A stretch of 64,000 bases of DNA from Terrimonas pollutisoli (GCF_029360765.1 NZ_JARKNA010000015.1:1-64000); one strand, 5' to 3'; counted from the first letter of the stretch, positions 52,540 to 62,141 are shown. The notes: generated by a model from the letters alone, not told the origin. Numbers and translations: made by a program.

Positions 52540-54491
52540 TGTACAATTACGGGCTTCACCAACATGTCAATCAATCCATACAGGAGGCCGGTCTGGATAT
52601 TAGTGGCGCTGATAATTTATTTTATACCCGGTTTATCGTTAACACCAGTACGATCTTTGGGTTGTACATGCAATTGTATGAACACCATCCCAAGGCTGAA
52701 CAGTTTTTTCATGAATTGATCAAAGTAATAATCAAGGCACATACCGAAAGATCAAAAACCTTAATTGAACGAGATAACAAAAAAACAAAAGAAGAACACT
52801 GGTTTTTAAGCAATGAAATAAACGGAATGAGTTTGTATGTCGACCGGTTTTGCGGAAACCTGCAGAATCTTCAAAACAAACTGGATTACCTGGAAACACT
52901 GGGCGTAAACTTTCTGCATTTGATGCCATTATTTCAAAGTCCTAAAAATGAAAGTGATGGCGGCTATGCTGTATCTGATTTTCGTAAAGTAGATAAAAGA
53001 TTTGGTGACCTGGAAGATTTGCAGCAATTACAACAAGTCATGCAGGAACGAAATATGTACCTGATGCTCGATATTGTGTTGAATCATACCTCACATCATC
53101 ATGAATGGGCAAAAAAAGCGAAACAGGGAGATCAGCATTTCCAGGACTATTATCATTTTTATAATGATCGTAGCCTGCCCGACCAGTATGATCAGACAAT
53201 GCCGGAGATTTTTCCGGAAAGCTCTCCCGGCAACTTCACTTATGTTCGTGATTGCCATAAATGGGTGATGACAGTATTTCATCACTATCAATGGGACCTG
53301 AATTACAATAATCCGCAGGTGTTGGTAGAGATGCTGGGCATTATATTTTTCTATGCTAATCTCGGTGTTGATGTCTTAAGAATAGATGCACCGGCCTTTA
53401 TCTGGAAACAATTAGGCACCACCTGTCAAAATCTTCCACAGGCTCATACTATTCTCCGGTTGATCAAACAATGTGTACAGGTGGCTACACCGGGCATGGC
53501 TTTATTGGGCGAAGCGATTGTCGCCCCAAAAGATATCATGCCCTATTTTGGCACCGGTGATTTTAAGGCACGGGAATGCGACTTTGCTTACAACGCAACA
53601 CATATGGCTTTACAATGGGATATGCTGGCCACAGGTGATACCAGGATCATGTTGGCAGCGCAGCATGAACTGTTGAAAAAACCATTCGGCACATCCTGGA
53701 TAAACTATACCCGGTGTCATGATGACATTGGTTTGGGCTACGAAGATTATATGATAAGACAGGCAGGCTTTGATCCATTTGAACACCGAAGATTTTTGAA
53801 AGATTATTACTCAGGCTTTCATCCCGGCTCACCTGCAAAAGGCGCATTGTTTTCAAGTAATCCCAAAACAGGTGATGCACGAATAAGCGGATCACTCGCT
53901 TCTTTATGTGGGTTGGAAAAAGCATTAGATAACAAGGATGCGCATGCCATAAATATTTCCATCAAAAAAATCTTGCTGATGCAGGCGCATAGTTTTTTCC
54001 TGGGTGGTGTACCGATGCTATTCTACGGTGATGAACTGGGCTACACAAACGATTATAGTTATTTACAAGATGCTGGTAAAAGTTATGATAACCGCTGGAT
54101 GCACCGGCCAACTATTGACTGGGAGAAGAATAAAAAAATTAATGAGACAGGCACGGTTGAAAGTCGGATTTTTTCCGGTACACAAAAACTATTGGCTATC
54201 CGAAAAAAAATACCGTTGATCGCCGACCATAGCAATCTCACCTGGCTTACTCCGCACAATATTCATGTAGCCGGCTATATGCGTGTCTTTGGAGAAAGTA
54301 AATTTTTTGGCATTTTCAATTTCAGCCCGAATGAATCTTTTTTGACCTGGTATGCTTTTAAAGAACACTCATTAAGGGCATTGAAATTGTATGATCACTG
54401 GAAAGAACGAAAATTGACTATTGGAGGAAATGACGAGTACCTGGTGATTGGTCCTTACGATTTCCTGCTGTTGGAACCGTTGGAAAAATAA
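52539..54491 (+). CDS. Amylosucrase (GH13_4)
   Basis: The 650-residue protein has no signal peptide and matches amylosucrase in length and domain order: an N-terminal helical domain, the barrel with LGVNFLHLMPLFQSPKNESD, GGYAVSDFRKVDKRFGDLED, LMLDIVLNHTSHHHEWA, GVDVLRIDAPAFIW with nucleophile Asp283, ALLGEAIVAP with acid Glu325, and INYTRCHDDIGLGYED with Asp395. The spacing is close to that of the Neisseria enzyme. It turns sucrose into alpha-1,4-glucan and fructose, which the preceding kinase can use. Cytosolic location is inferred. Confidence 0.9.
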   Translation: MYNYGLHQHVNQSIQEAGLDISGADNLFYTRFIVNTSTIFGLYMQLYEHHPKAEQFFHELIKVIIKAHTERSKTLIERDNKKTKEEHWFLSNEINGMSLYVDRFCGNLQNLQNKLDYLETLGVNFLHLMPLFQSPKNESDGGYAVSDFRKVDKRFGDLEDLQQLQQVMQERNMYLMLDIVLNHTSHHHEWAKKAKQGDQHFQDYYHFYNDRSLPDQYDQTMPEIFPESSPGNFTYVRDCHKWVMTVFHHYQWDLNYNNPQVLVEMLGIIFFYANLGVDVLRIDAPAFIWKQLGTTCQNLPQAHTILRLIKQCVQVATPGMALLGEAIVAPKDIMPYFGTGDFKARECDFAYNATHMALQWDMLATGDTRIMLAAQHELLKKPFGTSWINYTRCHDDIGLGYEDYMIRQAGFDPFEHRRFLKDYYSGFHPGSPAKGALFSSNPKTGDARISGSLASLCGLEKALDNKDAHAINISIKKILLMQAHSFFLGGVPMLFYGDELGYTNDYSYLQDAGKSYDNRWMHRPTIDWEKNKKINETGTVESRIFSGTQKLLAIRKKIPLIADHSNLTWLTPHNIHVAGYMRVFGESKFFGIFNFSPNESFLTWYAFKEHSLRALKLYDHWKERKLTIGGNDEYLVIGPYDFLLLEPLEK

Positions 54492-54494
54492 TTG

Positions 54495-56099
54495 TTATAA
54501 GGTCAACCCGTATTTTTTTATCAGGGCCAATAAGACACCATTTGTCCAGCCAAAACCATCCTGGCCGGGATACTCGCCACCACCTGCTTCAAGATGCGTG
54601 TCAACCACATTGTATTTTTCCATCATTTTACCTGTGCGGAGAAAAACATCATTATTCAATTTTACCCAACGCTTGGCAATATCTGCAGCCAATTCCTTCT
54701 GACCACAACGATCGAGCCCCCAAATAGTCATCCATTGCAACGGCGCCCAACCATTGGGTGCGTCCCATTGCTGGTTGGTATTTTTTTCAACTGTCACCAC
54801 GCCACCATCTTTCAACAATTTTGTCCTGATCATTTCAGCAGCCCTTTTCGCCAACAGGCTTAAATAATCAGGCTTATCTTCAAAAAAACAAAAGGGATAC
54901 ATACCGGCTAATGAAACATTGTTGACGATCCGTTGTGTTTTAAAATTATAGTCGGTATAATAGTTAAGATTTTTATTCCAGCAATATTTATCAATTGCTG
55001 CCTGCCGCGTCGAAGCTTTTTTCCTGAATTCTTCAGAGCCCTGCTGATCACCTTTTAACAATTTGCCCTTAGCGATAACCAGTTCGAGGTTATACAAAAG
55101 CGAATTCAGATCAACAGCAATATAGTTGGTGGTTTGAATGCTGGTAATATTTTTACCATCAGCAAACCAACGATTGCTAAAATCAATTCCACTTTCCGCA
55201 CCTGCACGCAGGTGCTTATACATTTCTATTTTATTTCTTCCCGATTTGGCAGCGGTTTCTATATCTTCCCTATAACTCTCCTGCCGGGGCACATTACTAT
55301 CATCCCAATAGCGATTAAGTATAGTGCCCTCTTTTAGTCTGACAACTCTTCTATAAGGCTGACCCAATTTTACTTTGGCAGCGCCATCCATCCAGTAAGC
55401 ATATTCTTTTTCCAGGGCTGGTAAATAAACGGTAAAAACATCATCGCCCTTGATAGAAGCCAGCAACTGTACCATCGCTGCAAAAAATGGCGGCTGTGAC
55501 CGGCCAATATAATAGCTCCTGTTTCCATTGGGAATATGACCGTATGTTTCGATGAGATACGCAAAGTTTTTGATCATGTTCTCAATCATCTCGTGTTCTC
55601 CGCTCTCTTTCAGACCCAGCATGGTAAAATAAGAATCCCAGTAATAAATTTCCCTGAATCGTCCGCCAGGGACAATGTAGGGATTGGGTAGCGGTAATAA
55701 AGAACTTCCGGCCCCCTCCTGACCTCCCCCGGTGGAGGAGGAAATATCGGCATCTCTTTTCAAAACGCCCCACAAGTTTTTGATATGCATGACCACATCT
55801 TTTTCTTTGGTCACATAATTAAGCTGCGGAGTTTTTGGTAAATCAAAGTTGCCTTCTACAAATAATTTTAAGCTGAAGCGCAAAGCAGGATTGTTTTTAG
55901 CAGCCAGGTATTCTTTCACTATTTCTTTTGGATTCTTTTTTGGCACACAATCCACGAAAGTTTTTCCGTCAGGAAATATTCTCGCCATTTGTACATCTCT
56001 AAAAAGTTGACCATAGATTTGGTCGGGTGTTTGAACTTTTTGCGAGAACATTGGTGAAGAAATTACCAACATAAGGATGGCAGCCAGGTTCTTTTTCAT
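54495..56099 (-). CDS. treA: Trehalase (GH37), exported
   Basis: The 534-residue protein has a signal peptide (ends near MFSQK) and both GH37 signatures: PGGRFREIYYWDSYFTMLGL near residues 147-166 and QWDAPNGWAPLQWMTIWG later. RYWDDSNVPRQESYREDIE and AESGIDFSNRWF complete the active site. It hydrolyses trehalose to glucose in the periplasm. It is convergent with amylosucrase, with three bases between them. Residues about 119-131 (SSTGGGQEGAGSS) derive from a C/T-rich palindromic repeat inserted in frame just before the first signature. Confidence 0.94.
   Translation of the reverse strand: MKKNLAAILMLVISSPMFSQKVQTPDQIYGQLFRDVQMARIFPDGKTFVDCVPKKNPKEIVKEYLAAKNNPALRFSLKLFVEGNFDLPKTPQLNYVTKEKDVVMHIKNLWGVLKRDADISSSTGGGQEGAGSSLLPLPNPYIVPGGRFREIYYWDSYFTMLGLKESGEHEMIENMIKNFAYLIETYGHIPNGNRSYYIGRSQPPFFAAMVQLLASIKGDDVFTVYLPALEKEYAYWMDGAAKVKLGQPYRRVVRLKEGTILNRYWDDSNVPRQESYREDIETAAKSGRNKIEMYKHLRAGAESGIDFSNRWFADGKNITSIQTTNYIAVDLNSLLYNLELVIAKGKLLKGDQQGSEEFRKKASTRQAAIDKYCWNKNLNYYTDYNFKTQRIVNNVSLAGMYPFCFFEDKPDYLSLLAKRAAEMIRTKLLKDGGVVTVEKNTNQQWDAPNGWAPLQWMTIWGLDRCGQKELAADIAKRWVKLNNDVFLRTGKMMEKYNVVDTHLEAGGGEYPGQDGFGWTNGVLLALIKKYGLTL
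55708..55742. repeat. C/T-rich palindromic repeat inside the trehalase gene
   Basis: CCGGCCCCCTCCTGACCTCC, then CCCGGTGGAGGAGG belongs to the same family as the intergenic sequences at 18656-18694, 18815-18846 and 45395-45427 (GGCC..C.CC, CTCCCC, GGAGAGG-type arms). Here it is within a coding region and adds about a dozen residues. Confidence 0.65.
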
Positions 56100-56188
56100 A
56101 TAATAAGTTGTTGCTTAAAGATACAAAAGAAAACAAGCTGGCACTTTGCAGTATCAGCTTGCTGAGCCGCATGGGAACGGAATAGTTA

Positions 56189-57331
56189 CTATTTTTTTGT
56201 AGCCGGGTTGAAGGTGCGCCAGCTATGCCAGAACTCCTGGTAAGCCTGCAATTGTTTCAGAGAATAAGCAGTGTCTATCCCTTTGCCGTCTATTCTGAAA
56301 TGTTTATTGTTTAACAGAAGAGTGTCATTTACCAGCAAAAGCTTAACATCAGGCGCCGGCAGTTCAAACACAAAAAAACTTTGATCATCCGATGCAAGTA
56401 CAACTGCCAGCGAAGCACTATTTATATTGTCATGAATAATTCTTTCTTTCTTCAACCGGTTCCAGTCATAAGCCTTTCTGCCATCACCTGACTTCACGCC
56501 TATCACCCATGATTTGTCTTTCCAGGACAAACTATCCGTTCCTGTCAGCTTACTTTTACTTTTGCCGCTTTCATATTTCAATGTGGTATCGTAAGAAGCA
56601 ATAAACGCCGAATCGGCTTGCATCACTTTCGAATCAGGGTGCAGTTCCAGCCATTTGATCAATGATGTTTGTGTACTCAATACTTCAGGCAATTGCTGCC
56701 CTTTTAATTTTCCGGCTACTGATTTACCAGTGGCTTGTTGCCACCAGCTTTTGGTAGTTGCATCTTCAAGCATCGCATTAAAGTGATCCATCCCTACCAG
56801 TCTGAATGTTTCTTTTTTGCCATTAATGATTGGCTCAAAGACACGACCCGTTCTGCAGACTGTACAATAAGTAACCAGTATCGGTTTGCCGCCAACAATA
56901 TCCTGCACATGATGATGATAACCTAAAAACCGGATTGGATAGGCTTTTGCTTCGCCATTGATAGCAACACCGATCACAAGGCGATTAGAATCCACTTTAT
57001 TGTCACCGGCGCCGGATAATACAAATTGTTTGGGTTGTCTAAACATGGAGTCGGCCGCCATATTAAAATTGGCCATATAAATAACAGCCGCAAGAACAAG
57101 CAGCGGAAGTATCAATGCCCACTTCCACTTCTTATGCCATTTAGCTTTTAAAAGCCCGGCGATTATCATTAACCCGAATAAGCCACGAATTGCCCAGCGC
57201 CATTTATATAAAAAATATGCAGCGTCAATACTATTCATTCGCTGGCTGCCCGGCATAGGCATGATGAAATAGACATTGGCTATTTCGAAAAGTAGCAGTC
57301 CTATCCAGCCCAGCCAAAAAAGTTTTTTCAT
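56189..57331 (-). CDS. DUF3179 membrane protein
   Basis: The 380-residue protein has about three N-terminal membrane helices (LFWLGWIGLLLFEIANVYFI, WRWAIRGLFGLMIIAGLL, WALILPLLVLAAVIYMANF) and a soluble DUF3179 domain: VIGVAINGEAKAYPIRFLGY, HHHVQDIVGGKPILVTYCTV, CRTGRVFEPIINGKKETFRL, MDHFNAMLEDATTKSWWQQA. The conserved CTVC pair and His residues suggest redox or metal binding, but the function is unknown. It is followed downstream by nothing before trehalase and lies 16 nt after the first AhpD-like gene. Confidence 0.85.
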   Translation of the reverse strand: MKKLFWLGWIGLLLFEIANVYFIMPMPGSQRMNSIDAAYFLYKWRWAIRGLFGLMIIAGLLKAKWHKKWKWALILPLLVLAAVIYMANFNMAADSMFRQPKQFVLSGAGDNKVDSNRLVIGVAINGEAKAYPIRFLGYHHHVQDIVGGKPILVTYCTVCRTGRVFEPIINGKKETFRLVGMDHFNAMLEDATTKSWWQQATGKSVAGKLKGQQLPEVLSTQTSLIKWLELHPDSKVMQADSAFIASYDTTLKYESGKSKSKLTGTDSLSWKDKSWVIGVKSGDGRKAYDWNRLKKERIIHDNINSASLAVVLASDDQSFFVFELPAPDVKLLLVNDTLLLNNKHFRIDGKGIDTAYSLKQLQAYQEFWHSWRTFNPATKK

Positions 57332-57347
57332 TGGTATATTTTTTTAC

Positions 57348-57899
57348 TTACTTATAAAGATCAAAATCTATATATCCTTCCTCTGCTCTCCGCGGCGCCC
57401 TGTCAATATAAACCTGCCTGTCAGCAGGCGCCCATGTTGCAAGACCGTCAACATAACGATTGAACATGCAAAAGGCGGCTGCTATTAAAACAGTATCATG
57501 GATTTCCCGGTCGGTTACCCCTGCTTTTTTTGCATCGTTTATTTGAGCAATCGCAACATGTTTTCCACTCTTTTGCACACTTCCTGCAATAGATAATAAT
57601 GCTTTCATTTTTTCAGATAAAGGCGAGGAACGAAAGTCCCTTTTAATATCATCTATAACCTGCATATCACATTGCATATAATGTTGCGCAAGTGCACCAT
57701 GTACATTTTGACAAAAGAAACAATCGTTGAGCGATGAAACATAGGCTCCGATCAATTCTCGTTCGCCACGGCTTAAGGAGTTATTGTCATCCCGCAATAA
57801 AACTTCCGCTAATTCATTTAATGGCTTCGCTGTTTCAGGGCTGTAGGCCATGGGGCCGCGGATACCCGGAAGATCATTTTTTAAATCAATATGCGCCAT
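57348..57899 (-). CDS. AhpD-like peroxidase-related protein (copy 1)
   Basis: The 183-residue protein is a carboxymuconolactone-decarboxylase/AhpD-fold protein with the active-site motif ERELIGAYVSSLNDCFFCQN, Cys60, Cys63 and His67, and DREIHDTVLIAAAFCMFNRY, VDGLATWAP. It resembles the uncharacterised peroxidase-related group more than true AhpD. Such proteins reduce peroxides or pass thiol electrons. It lies 3 nt after the next paralogue, so is co-transcribed. Confidence 0.88.
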   Translation of the reverse strand: MAHIDLKNDLPGIRGPMAYSPETAKPLNELAEVLLRDDNNSLSRGERELIGAYVSSLNDCFFCQNVHGALAQHYMQCDMQVIDDIKRDFRSSPLSEKMKALLSIAGSVQKSGKHVAIAQINDAKKAGVTDREIHDTVLIAAAFCMFNRYVDGLATWAPADRQVYIDRAPRRAEEGYIDFDLYK

Positions 57900-57902
57900 A
57901 GT

Positions 57903-58451
57903 TTATTGTATTTTTTGAGGTAAAACATATCCCAGGGTTGTCATCCTTTTTCCCATTTCCTCATATGCCGCCGGATCTGTTGGTGTAAATGCTGCTAACC
58001 CGTCAACATAGCGGTTGAACATGCAAAAGGTGGCTGCAATCAATACCGTGTCATGTATTGCCCGGTCATCAGCGCCATGCTTTCTTGCTTCGGCTATATC
58101 TTCTTCATTCACTTCCTTACCCAATATCTGCACTTTACCGGCAATATTTAGTAAGGCTTTCATCTTATCGCTTATCTGCGAATGCTGCATGTCTTTTAAC
58201 ACATCATCCACGATATCTTTTTCATCACCATATAAACAGCGGGCAGCGGCAGCATGACTGTTCATACAAAACATGCAATTGTTTTTATATGAAACATAAG
58301 TTGCGATCAATTCTCTTTCAGCCCAGGTCAAGGGCGATTCGCCTCTTAATAATACCTGTGCTAATTCATAAAGATGTTGGCCAGTCTCAGGCCTGAATAA
58401 TGCAAGACTTCTAATACCCGCTATATTTTCGTCAACGTCAATATGTGCCAT
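57903..58451 (-). CDS. AhpD-like peroxidase-related protein (copy 2)
   Basis: The 182-residue protein is a paralogue of its neighbours with ERELIATYVSYKNNCMFCMN, Cys59, Cys62 and His66, and DRAIHDTVLIAATFCMFNRY, VDGLAAFTP. It follows the MFS gene by 12 nt. All three copies share the opening (M.HI......PGI or similar) and the C-terminal FN.YVDGLA, so they arose by duplication. Confidence 0.88.
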   Translation of the reverse strand: MAHIDVDENIAGIRSLALFRPETGQHLYELAQVLLRGESPLTWAERELIATYVSYKNNCMFCMNSHAAAARCLYGDEKDIVDDVLKDMQHSQISDKMKALLNIAGKVQILGKEVNEEDIAEARKHGADDRAIHDTVLIAATFCMFNRYVDGLAAFTPTDPAAYEEMGKRMTTLGYVLPQKIQ

Positions 58452-58463
58452 ACCAAAATATTT

Positions 58464-59720
58464 TTATTCCGCAGCAGATGACTGGCGGGCTTTAACAGGT
58501 ATTCCCTTTTCTTTTTGAAAAACAGTAATACCCAGCCCCAGCAAAAAAACAAGCGAAAAAATAAAAAGAGAATTACCATAGCCACCCAATGTGTTAACCA
58601 GAATACCCACAAATAGCACAGCAGTAGCCGTAAAAAGCCGGCCAATATTAAAACAAAGGCCTGTGGCAGTACCACGAACAGCAACAGGAAATAAATCAGG
58701 AATAAATACTGATAAGACACCCTGGCTTGCGCCAAAGAACAAAGCCAGAATTACGATTTCAGGATAGATGATCAGGGAAAAAGCAACATTTGTTTTAAAC
58801 AACAAAAAAGAAAGCAGGGAACAAACTGAAAAACAAAGCAGAAGCGATCTGCGAATACCAATTGCCCTCATTAACCAACCAGAAAAAAATCCGCCCGTCA
58901 ATCCGCCCATGCCCAGCATCATCATACTTAATCCTCTTTCTTTTTGGCCAACTCCTTCAGCGATCAATCCTTGAATCCATGTAGGTATCCATAGAAAAAT
59001 AGCCCATAAGCCGATTAACATGGTTCCGAATATAAAAGTACCTGTAATAAGGTTGCTGCTATATTGTTTAGAAAAGATGCCGGTAACTATTTTTACAGGT
59101 TTAAGTTTAACGTCACGGTTTTTCCATTTAGCAGATTCTTTTAAAAGCCGGATAGAAAGTATTGCAATGCAAAGCGGAATAATACCCACAAGAAATGCCT
59201 GCCTCCAGGATGAAACGAAATAATCAATCAAACCGGCAGAAAAAATTCCAACGGGTATAGCGATAGATAGTATTCCGATAAAAATTGGTTTTGTTTTTGC
59301 AGGCCATTCTTCATTTATTAAAGTAGTAGAAGAAACTAATATTGCTCCAAGTCCAAAGCCGCTGAAGAACCGGCAGATCATTACAGCCCACCAATTTGGC
59401 ATAAATGAAGTAATAGCAGCAAATGCTCCATAACATGTAATTGAAAAAATAACCGCCGTTTTTCTGCCGGCTTTATCGCATATTATTCCGGAAATAATTC
59501 CTCCGAAGGCAGCGCCAAATAAATAAATACTGTTGATCCAGGCTCCGGTATTATTTATTTCATCTGTACTTCGGTTGCCAAGCAATTCCCTTACCACAAC
59601 AGGGAGATAGACAGACATTAACGTTGACACAACTCCCGCGAAAGCTGTACCAAGAAAGCAAATAAAAAATAAAACCCAATGATAGTTTGTTATTTTTTCA
59701 TCTTGCCCGGAAATATTCAT
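58464..59720 (-). CDS. MFS transporter (aromatic acid/sugar type)
   Basis: The 418-residue protein has 12 membrane helices, GGIISGIICDKAGRKTAVIF with the MFS loop motif, and ICRFFSGFGLGAILVSSTTL, then a second half with GGLTGGFFSGWLMRAIGIRR. This is the pattern of the metabolite:H+ symporters that carry aromatic acids or small carboxylates. The substrate is unknown. It overlaps the upstream AhpD-like gene by 4 nt and is therefore coupled to it. Confidence 0.85.
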   Translation of the reverse strand: MNISGQDEKITNYHWVLFFICFLGTAFAGVVSTLMSVYLPVVVRELLGNRSTDEINNTGAWINSIYLFGAAFGGIISGIICDKAGRKTAVIFSITCYGAFAAITSFMPNWWAVMICRFFSGFGLGAILVSSTTLINEEWPAKTKPIFIGILSIAIPVGIFSAGLIDYFVSSWRQAFLVGIIPLCIAILSIRLLKESAKWKNRDVKLKPVKIVTGIFSKQYSSNLITGTFIFGTMLIGLWAIFLWIPTWIQGLIAEGVGQKERGLSMMMLGMGGLTGGFFSGWLMRAIGIRRSLLLCFSVCSLLSFLLFKTNVAFSLIIYPEIVILALFFGASQGVLSVFIPDLFPVAVRGTATGLCFNIGRLFTATAVLFVGILVNTLGGYGNSLFIFSLVFLLGLGITVFQKEKGIPVKARQSSAAE

Positions 59721-60283
59721 GATTGCTTTTTTAAATGATCATAACCCTGTGGCAGGCGGGTATACCCATGGTTAACTAACCGTTCGGCCAGCGTATCAAA
59801 ATAGGCTGAGCTATCCGGCAACGCTGTTGCCAGCCCGTCAACATAACGATTGTACAAACAAAACAAAGCAGCAATTAATACCGTGTCATGAATTTCTATA
59901 CCCGTTGCGCCCTCTTGTTTTGCTTTTGCAATGGATTCTTCCGTGACACTCTTGCCGCTTTCCTGCACTTGCGCAGCAATGGTCAGCAGGGCTTTCATTT
60001 TGCTGCTTATGGGTGCAGTGTTGACATCCTGTTTTACTTTTTCTGAAGTTTCCTTTTCGCCCAATAAAAGATCGGCAGCAGCAGTATGGGCGGTAGTGCA
60101 GAATTTACATTCATTCTTATATGAGACAACAGTGGCTATCAGTTCTCTTTCTCCCTCGGTAAGCGTAGAAGGCCCGCGAAGCAAGTATTGAGTCAATGCA
60201 CGGATTGGCGCTGCAGAGTCTTTGCGGTACTCCAGCAAACCTGTAATACCGGGTAAATGTTTTTCGACTTCGATATGAGGCAT
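59717..60283 (-). CDS. AhpD-like peroxidase-related protein (copy 3)
   Basis: The 188-residue protein is the first gene of the operon, with ERELIATVVSYKNECKFCTT, Cys59, Cys62 and His66, and GIEIHDTVLIAALFCLYNRY, VDGLATALPD. Its end overlaps the MFS start by four bases. Three members in one operon with a transporter suggest steps in the breakdown or detoxification of one compound, though this is inference. Confidence 0.88.
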   Translation of the reverse strand: MPHIEVEKHLPGITGLLEYRKDSAAPIRALTQYLLRGPSTLTEGERELIATVVSYKNECKFCTTAHTAAADLLLGEKETSEKVKQDVNTAPISSKMKALLTIAAQVQESGKSVTEESIAKAKQEGATGIEIHDTVLIAALFCLYNRYVDGLATALPDSSAYFDTLAERLVNHGYTRLPQGYDHLKKQS

Positions 60284-60456
60284 ATAAGAAGTTTAATGAT
60301 TTTTAAAGAAATACAAAACGGTACGTCCTATTGAGTAAGCTTATATTTCTTGCAGTTATGGACAATGCAGCGGTTAATTTTTAAACGGATTGAAAACGGG
60401 CTGATCCACACAAATTTTTTACAATAAAATCATTACCTGCTACAAAAGAAAAGAAA

Positions 60457-60586
60457 GGCGTCCGTAAAGAATTACAACGCCGTTGAATGCTTATATAATG
60501 CTAACTAACTCCTTTAATAAATTTTAAGCAAGATCAAAAGAAGAGGCGCCCGTAAAGAATTACAACGCCGTTGAATGCTTATATAA
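60457..60586. repeat. 42-nt direct repeat in the 60.3-60.6 kb gap
   Basis: Positions 60457-60498 and 60545-60586 share 41 of 42 bases (GGCGyCCGTAAAGAATTACA, then ACGCCGTTGAATGC and TTATATAA). Each holds the palindrome CAACGCCGTTG. The second copy ends four bases before the stop of the PAP2-like gene. Otherwise the gap of 306 nt (60284-60589) shows no gene. Confidence 0.85.
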
Positions 60587-60589
60587 ACG

Positions 60590-62140
60590 TTACTCTGCTC
60601 CATCTGTTATTGCCCGTTGAACAGCATAGTTTCCTACGTTTTTCCCAACTGTCAACCCTACTTCACAATCTGCCCGGTAGTGTATGCCTCCATATAATCT
60701 TGACATGGCGGCTTCCTGTGCCATCGCCTCATAAGCTGCTTTTCTCTCAGGTATAATATGCCCGAGAATAGTGGCAGCAGCACCACTAAATGTGGAGTGC
60801 CCCGAAATATAAGAAGGGAAATTAGGTAAGCCGGTCAGTGTTTTTATTCTTGGATCAAGTTGGGAAGGTCTTGGATTGAAATAAAACATTTTTGTATCCC
60901 AGGTTACCACCGCTGCATCAAACTCAGCCAAATTCAATAAAGCCATATTGCGGGCCCATCTCACTTCGCTGAAATTTTTCTTTAAAAAATCGGTTGCAGC
61001 AATCTCATTCCAATGACCTGGAGGCGTAGGCGTTGCAATGCCATCGGCCCAAAAATGAACTATGGCAATGTGTTCCCTTTTGGGATCTTTTGTATAAGAA
61101 TAAACTTCAGCCAGTTCTTTCTTCATCTGTTCACTCGAAGTGGATGGAGGCGCAGCCGGACGCAATGACAAAGCTGTGAGTGAATCAAATAAAAAACATT
61201 TTACTTTTCCAAACATCATCAGCATGGGAGGACGTTTAGGTATCTCATAACTTTTCCAGGGAATCTCTCCTCTTGCAACGCAGTCTGCTTCAAACTGAGC
61301 CCAGATAGCAGCATTTCCGCCCGCAGTACCAGCCCGGTCACCTCTTGCACGGGCCACAAATTTTTGCGCAACTGATCTACCCAATGCTTCACCGGCTTCA
61401 ATATCGCTGCGGACGTTGGCCCCGGCAATTATACGTGACCGTTTATGTTCCTCTGCTTTCTGCTGAATAAACTCCTGCTCGCCGGGAAATAATAATTTCA
61501 TCAGCTCCACACATACACCCGCCACTACAGCATCTTCAGAAGGATAAGACGGAAGATCTGATTTTTGAATCAGCGTTTTCACTGTGCTATCAACTTTGTA
61601 AGGAGCAGCACGGTTGTATAATGTTTTATAATGCCATGCTGCTACCAATGCATCATATTGTGCAGCGCTGAAATAGGCGTAAGCCCTTGCTGCATAAGGC
61701 GGGTTGGCGAAAGGAAAATAAGGATACGCCAACGGGTTAGCAGCACTGGGTGCAGGATAGGTGCCGTCAGGATTTTGATACGGCGGCAAATTATATTTTG
61801 ATACCAATTCCCGCATGATCTCATTCCAGCGAAATACAGCGCCGGCACTCCAATATTTCACCATGTTCTTTTCCTCATCGGTCAGCTTAGCCTGCCATGA
61901 TTTTATTTCATTGATCTGTGCAACGTAATCGGGTGTGTTGGTAGCCGACGGAGCCGCCACCGTAAATTCAGTCGGCCCCGTTAACAGTATCGGTTTCCAG
62001 GTACCGGCATTCAGATCATTATTGGAGGGTTGCAGTGCAGGCGCATCATCTGTTCTTCCTTCCACATGTTTATTACAGGCAATAACAATAGTTGCTATTA
62101 CGGCCAATATAATTATTGAACAAAAAAATGACTTATTCAT
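60590..62140 (-). CDS. PAP2/vanadium-haloperoxidase-like lipoprotein
   Basis: The 516-residue protein has a lipoprotein signal (ATIVIAC, Cys22) and a C-terminal PAP2 fold with the three motifs spread as in vanadium haloperoxidases and related phosphatases: MFYFNPRPSQLDPRIKT, PNFPSYISGHSTFSGAAATI with the SGHS, and MSRLYGGIHYRADCEVGLTV. The N-terminal 300 residues are mostly helical. Whether it is a phosphatase or a haloperoxidase cannot be told. It lies one base after the next gene. Confidence 0.85.
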   Translation of the reverse strand: MNKSFFCSIIILAVIATIVIACNKHVEGRTDDAPALQPSNNDLNAGTWKPILLTGPTEFTVAAPSATNTPDYVAQINEIKSWQAKLTDEEKNMVKYWSAGAVFRWNEIMRELVSKYNLPPYQNPDGTYPAPSAANPLAYPYFPFANPPYAARAYAYFSAAQYDALVAAWHYKTLYNRAAPYKVDSTVKTLIQKSDLPSYPSEDAVVAGVCVELMKLLFPGEQEFIQQKAEEHKRSRIIAGANVRSDIEAGEALGRSVAQKFVARARGDRAGTAGGNAAIWAQFEADCVARGEIPWKSYEIPKRPPMLMMFGKVKCFLFDSLTALSLRPAAPPSTSSEQMKKELAEVYSYTKDPKREHIAIVHFWADGIATPTPPGHWNEIAATDFLKKNFSEVRWARNMALLNLAEFDAAVVTWDTKMFYFNPRPSQLDPRIKTLTGLPNFPSYISGHSTFSGAAATILGHIIPERKAAYEAMAQEAAMSRLYGGIHYRADCEVGLTVGKNVGNYAVQRAITDGAE

Positions 62141-62141
62141 A

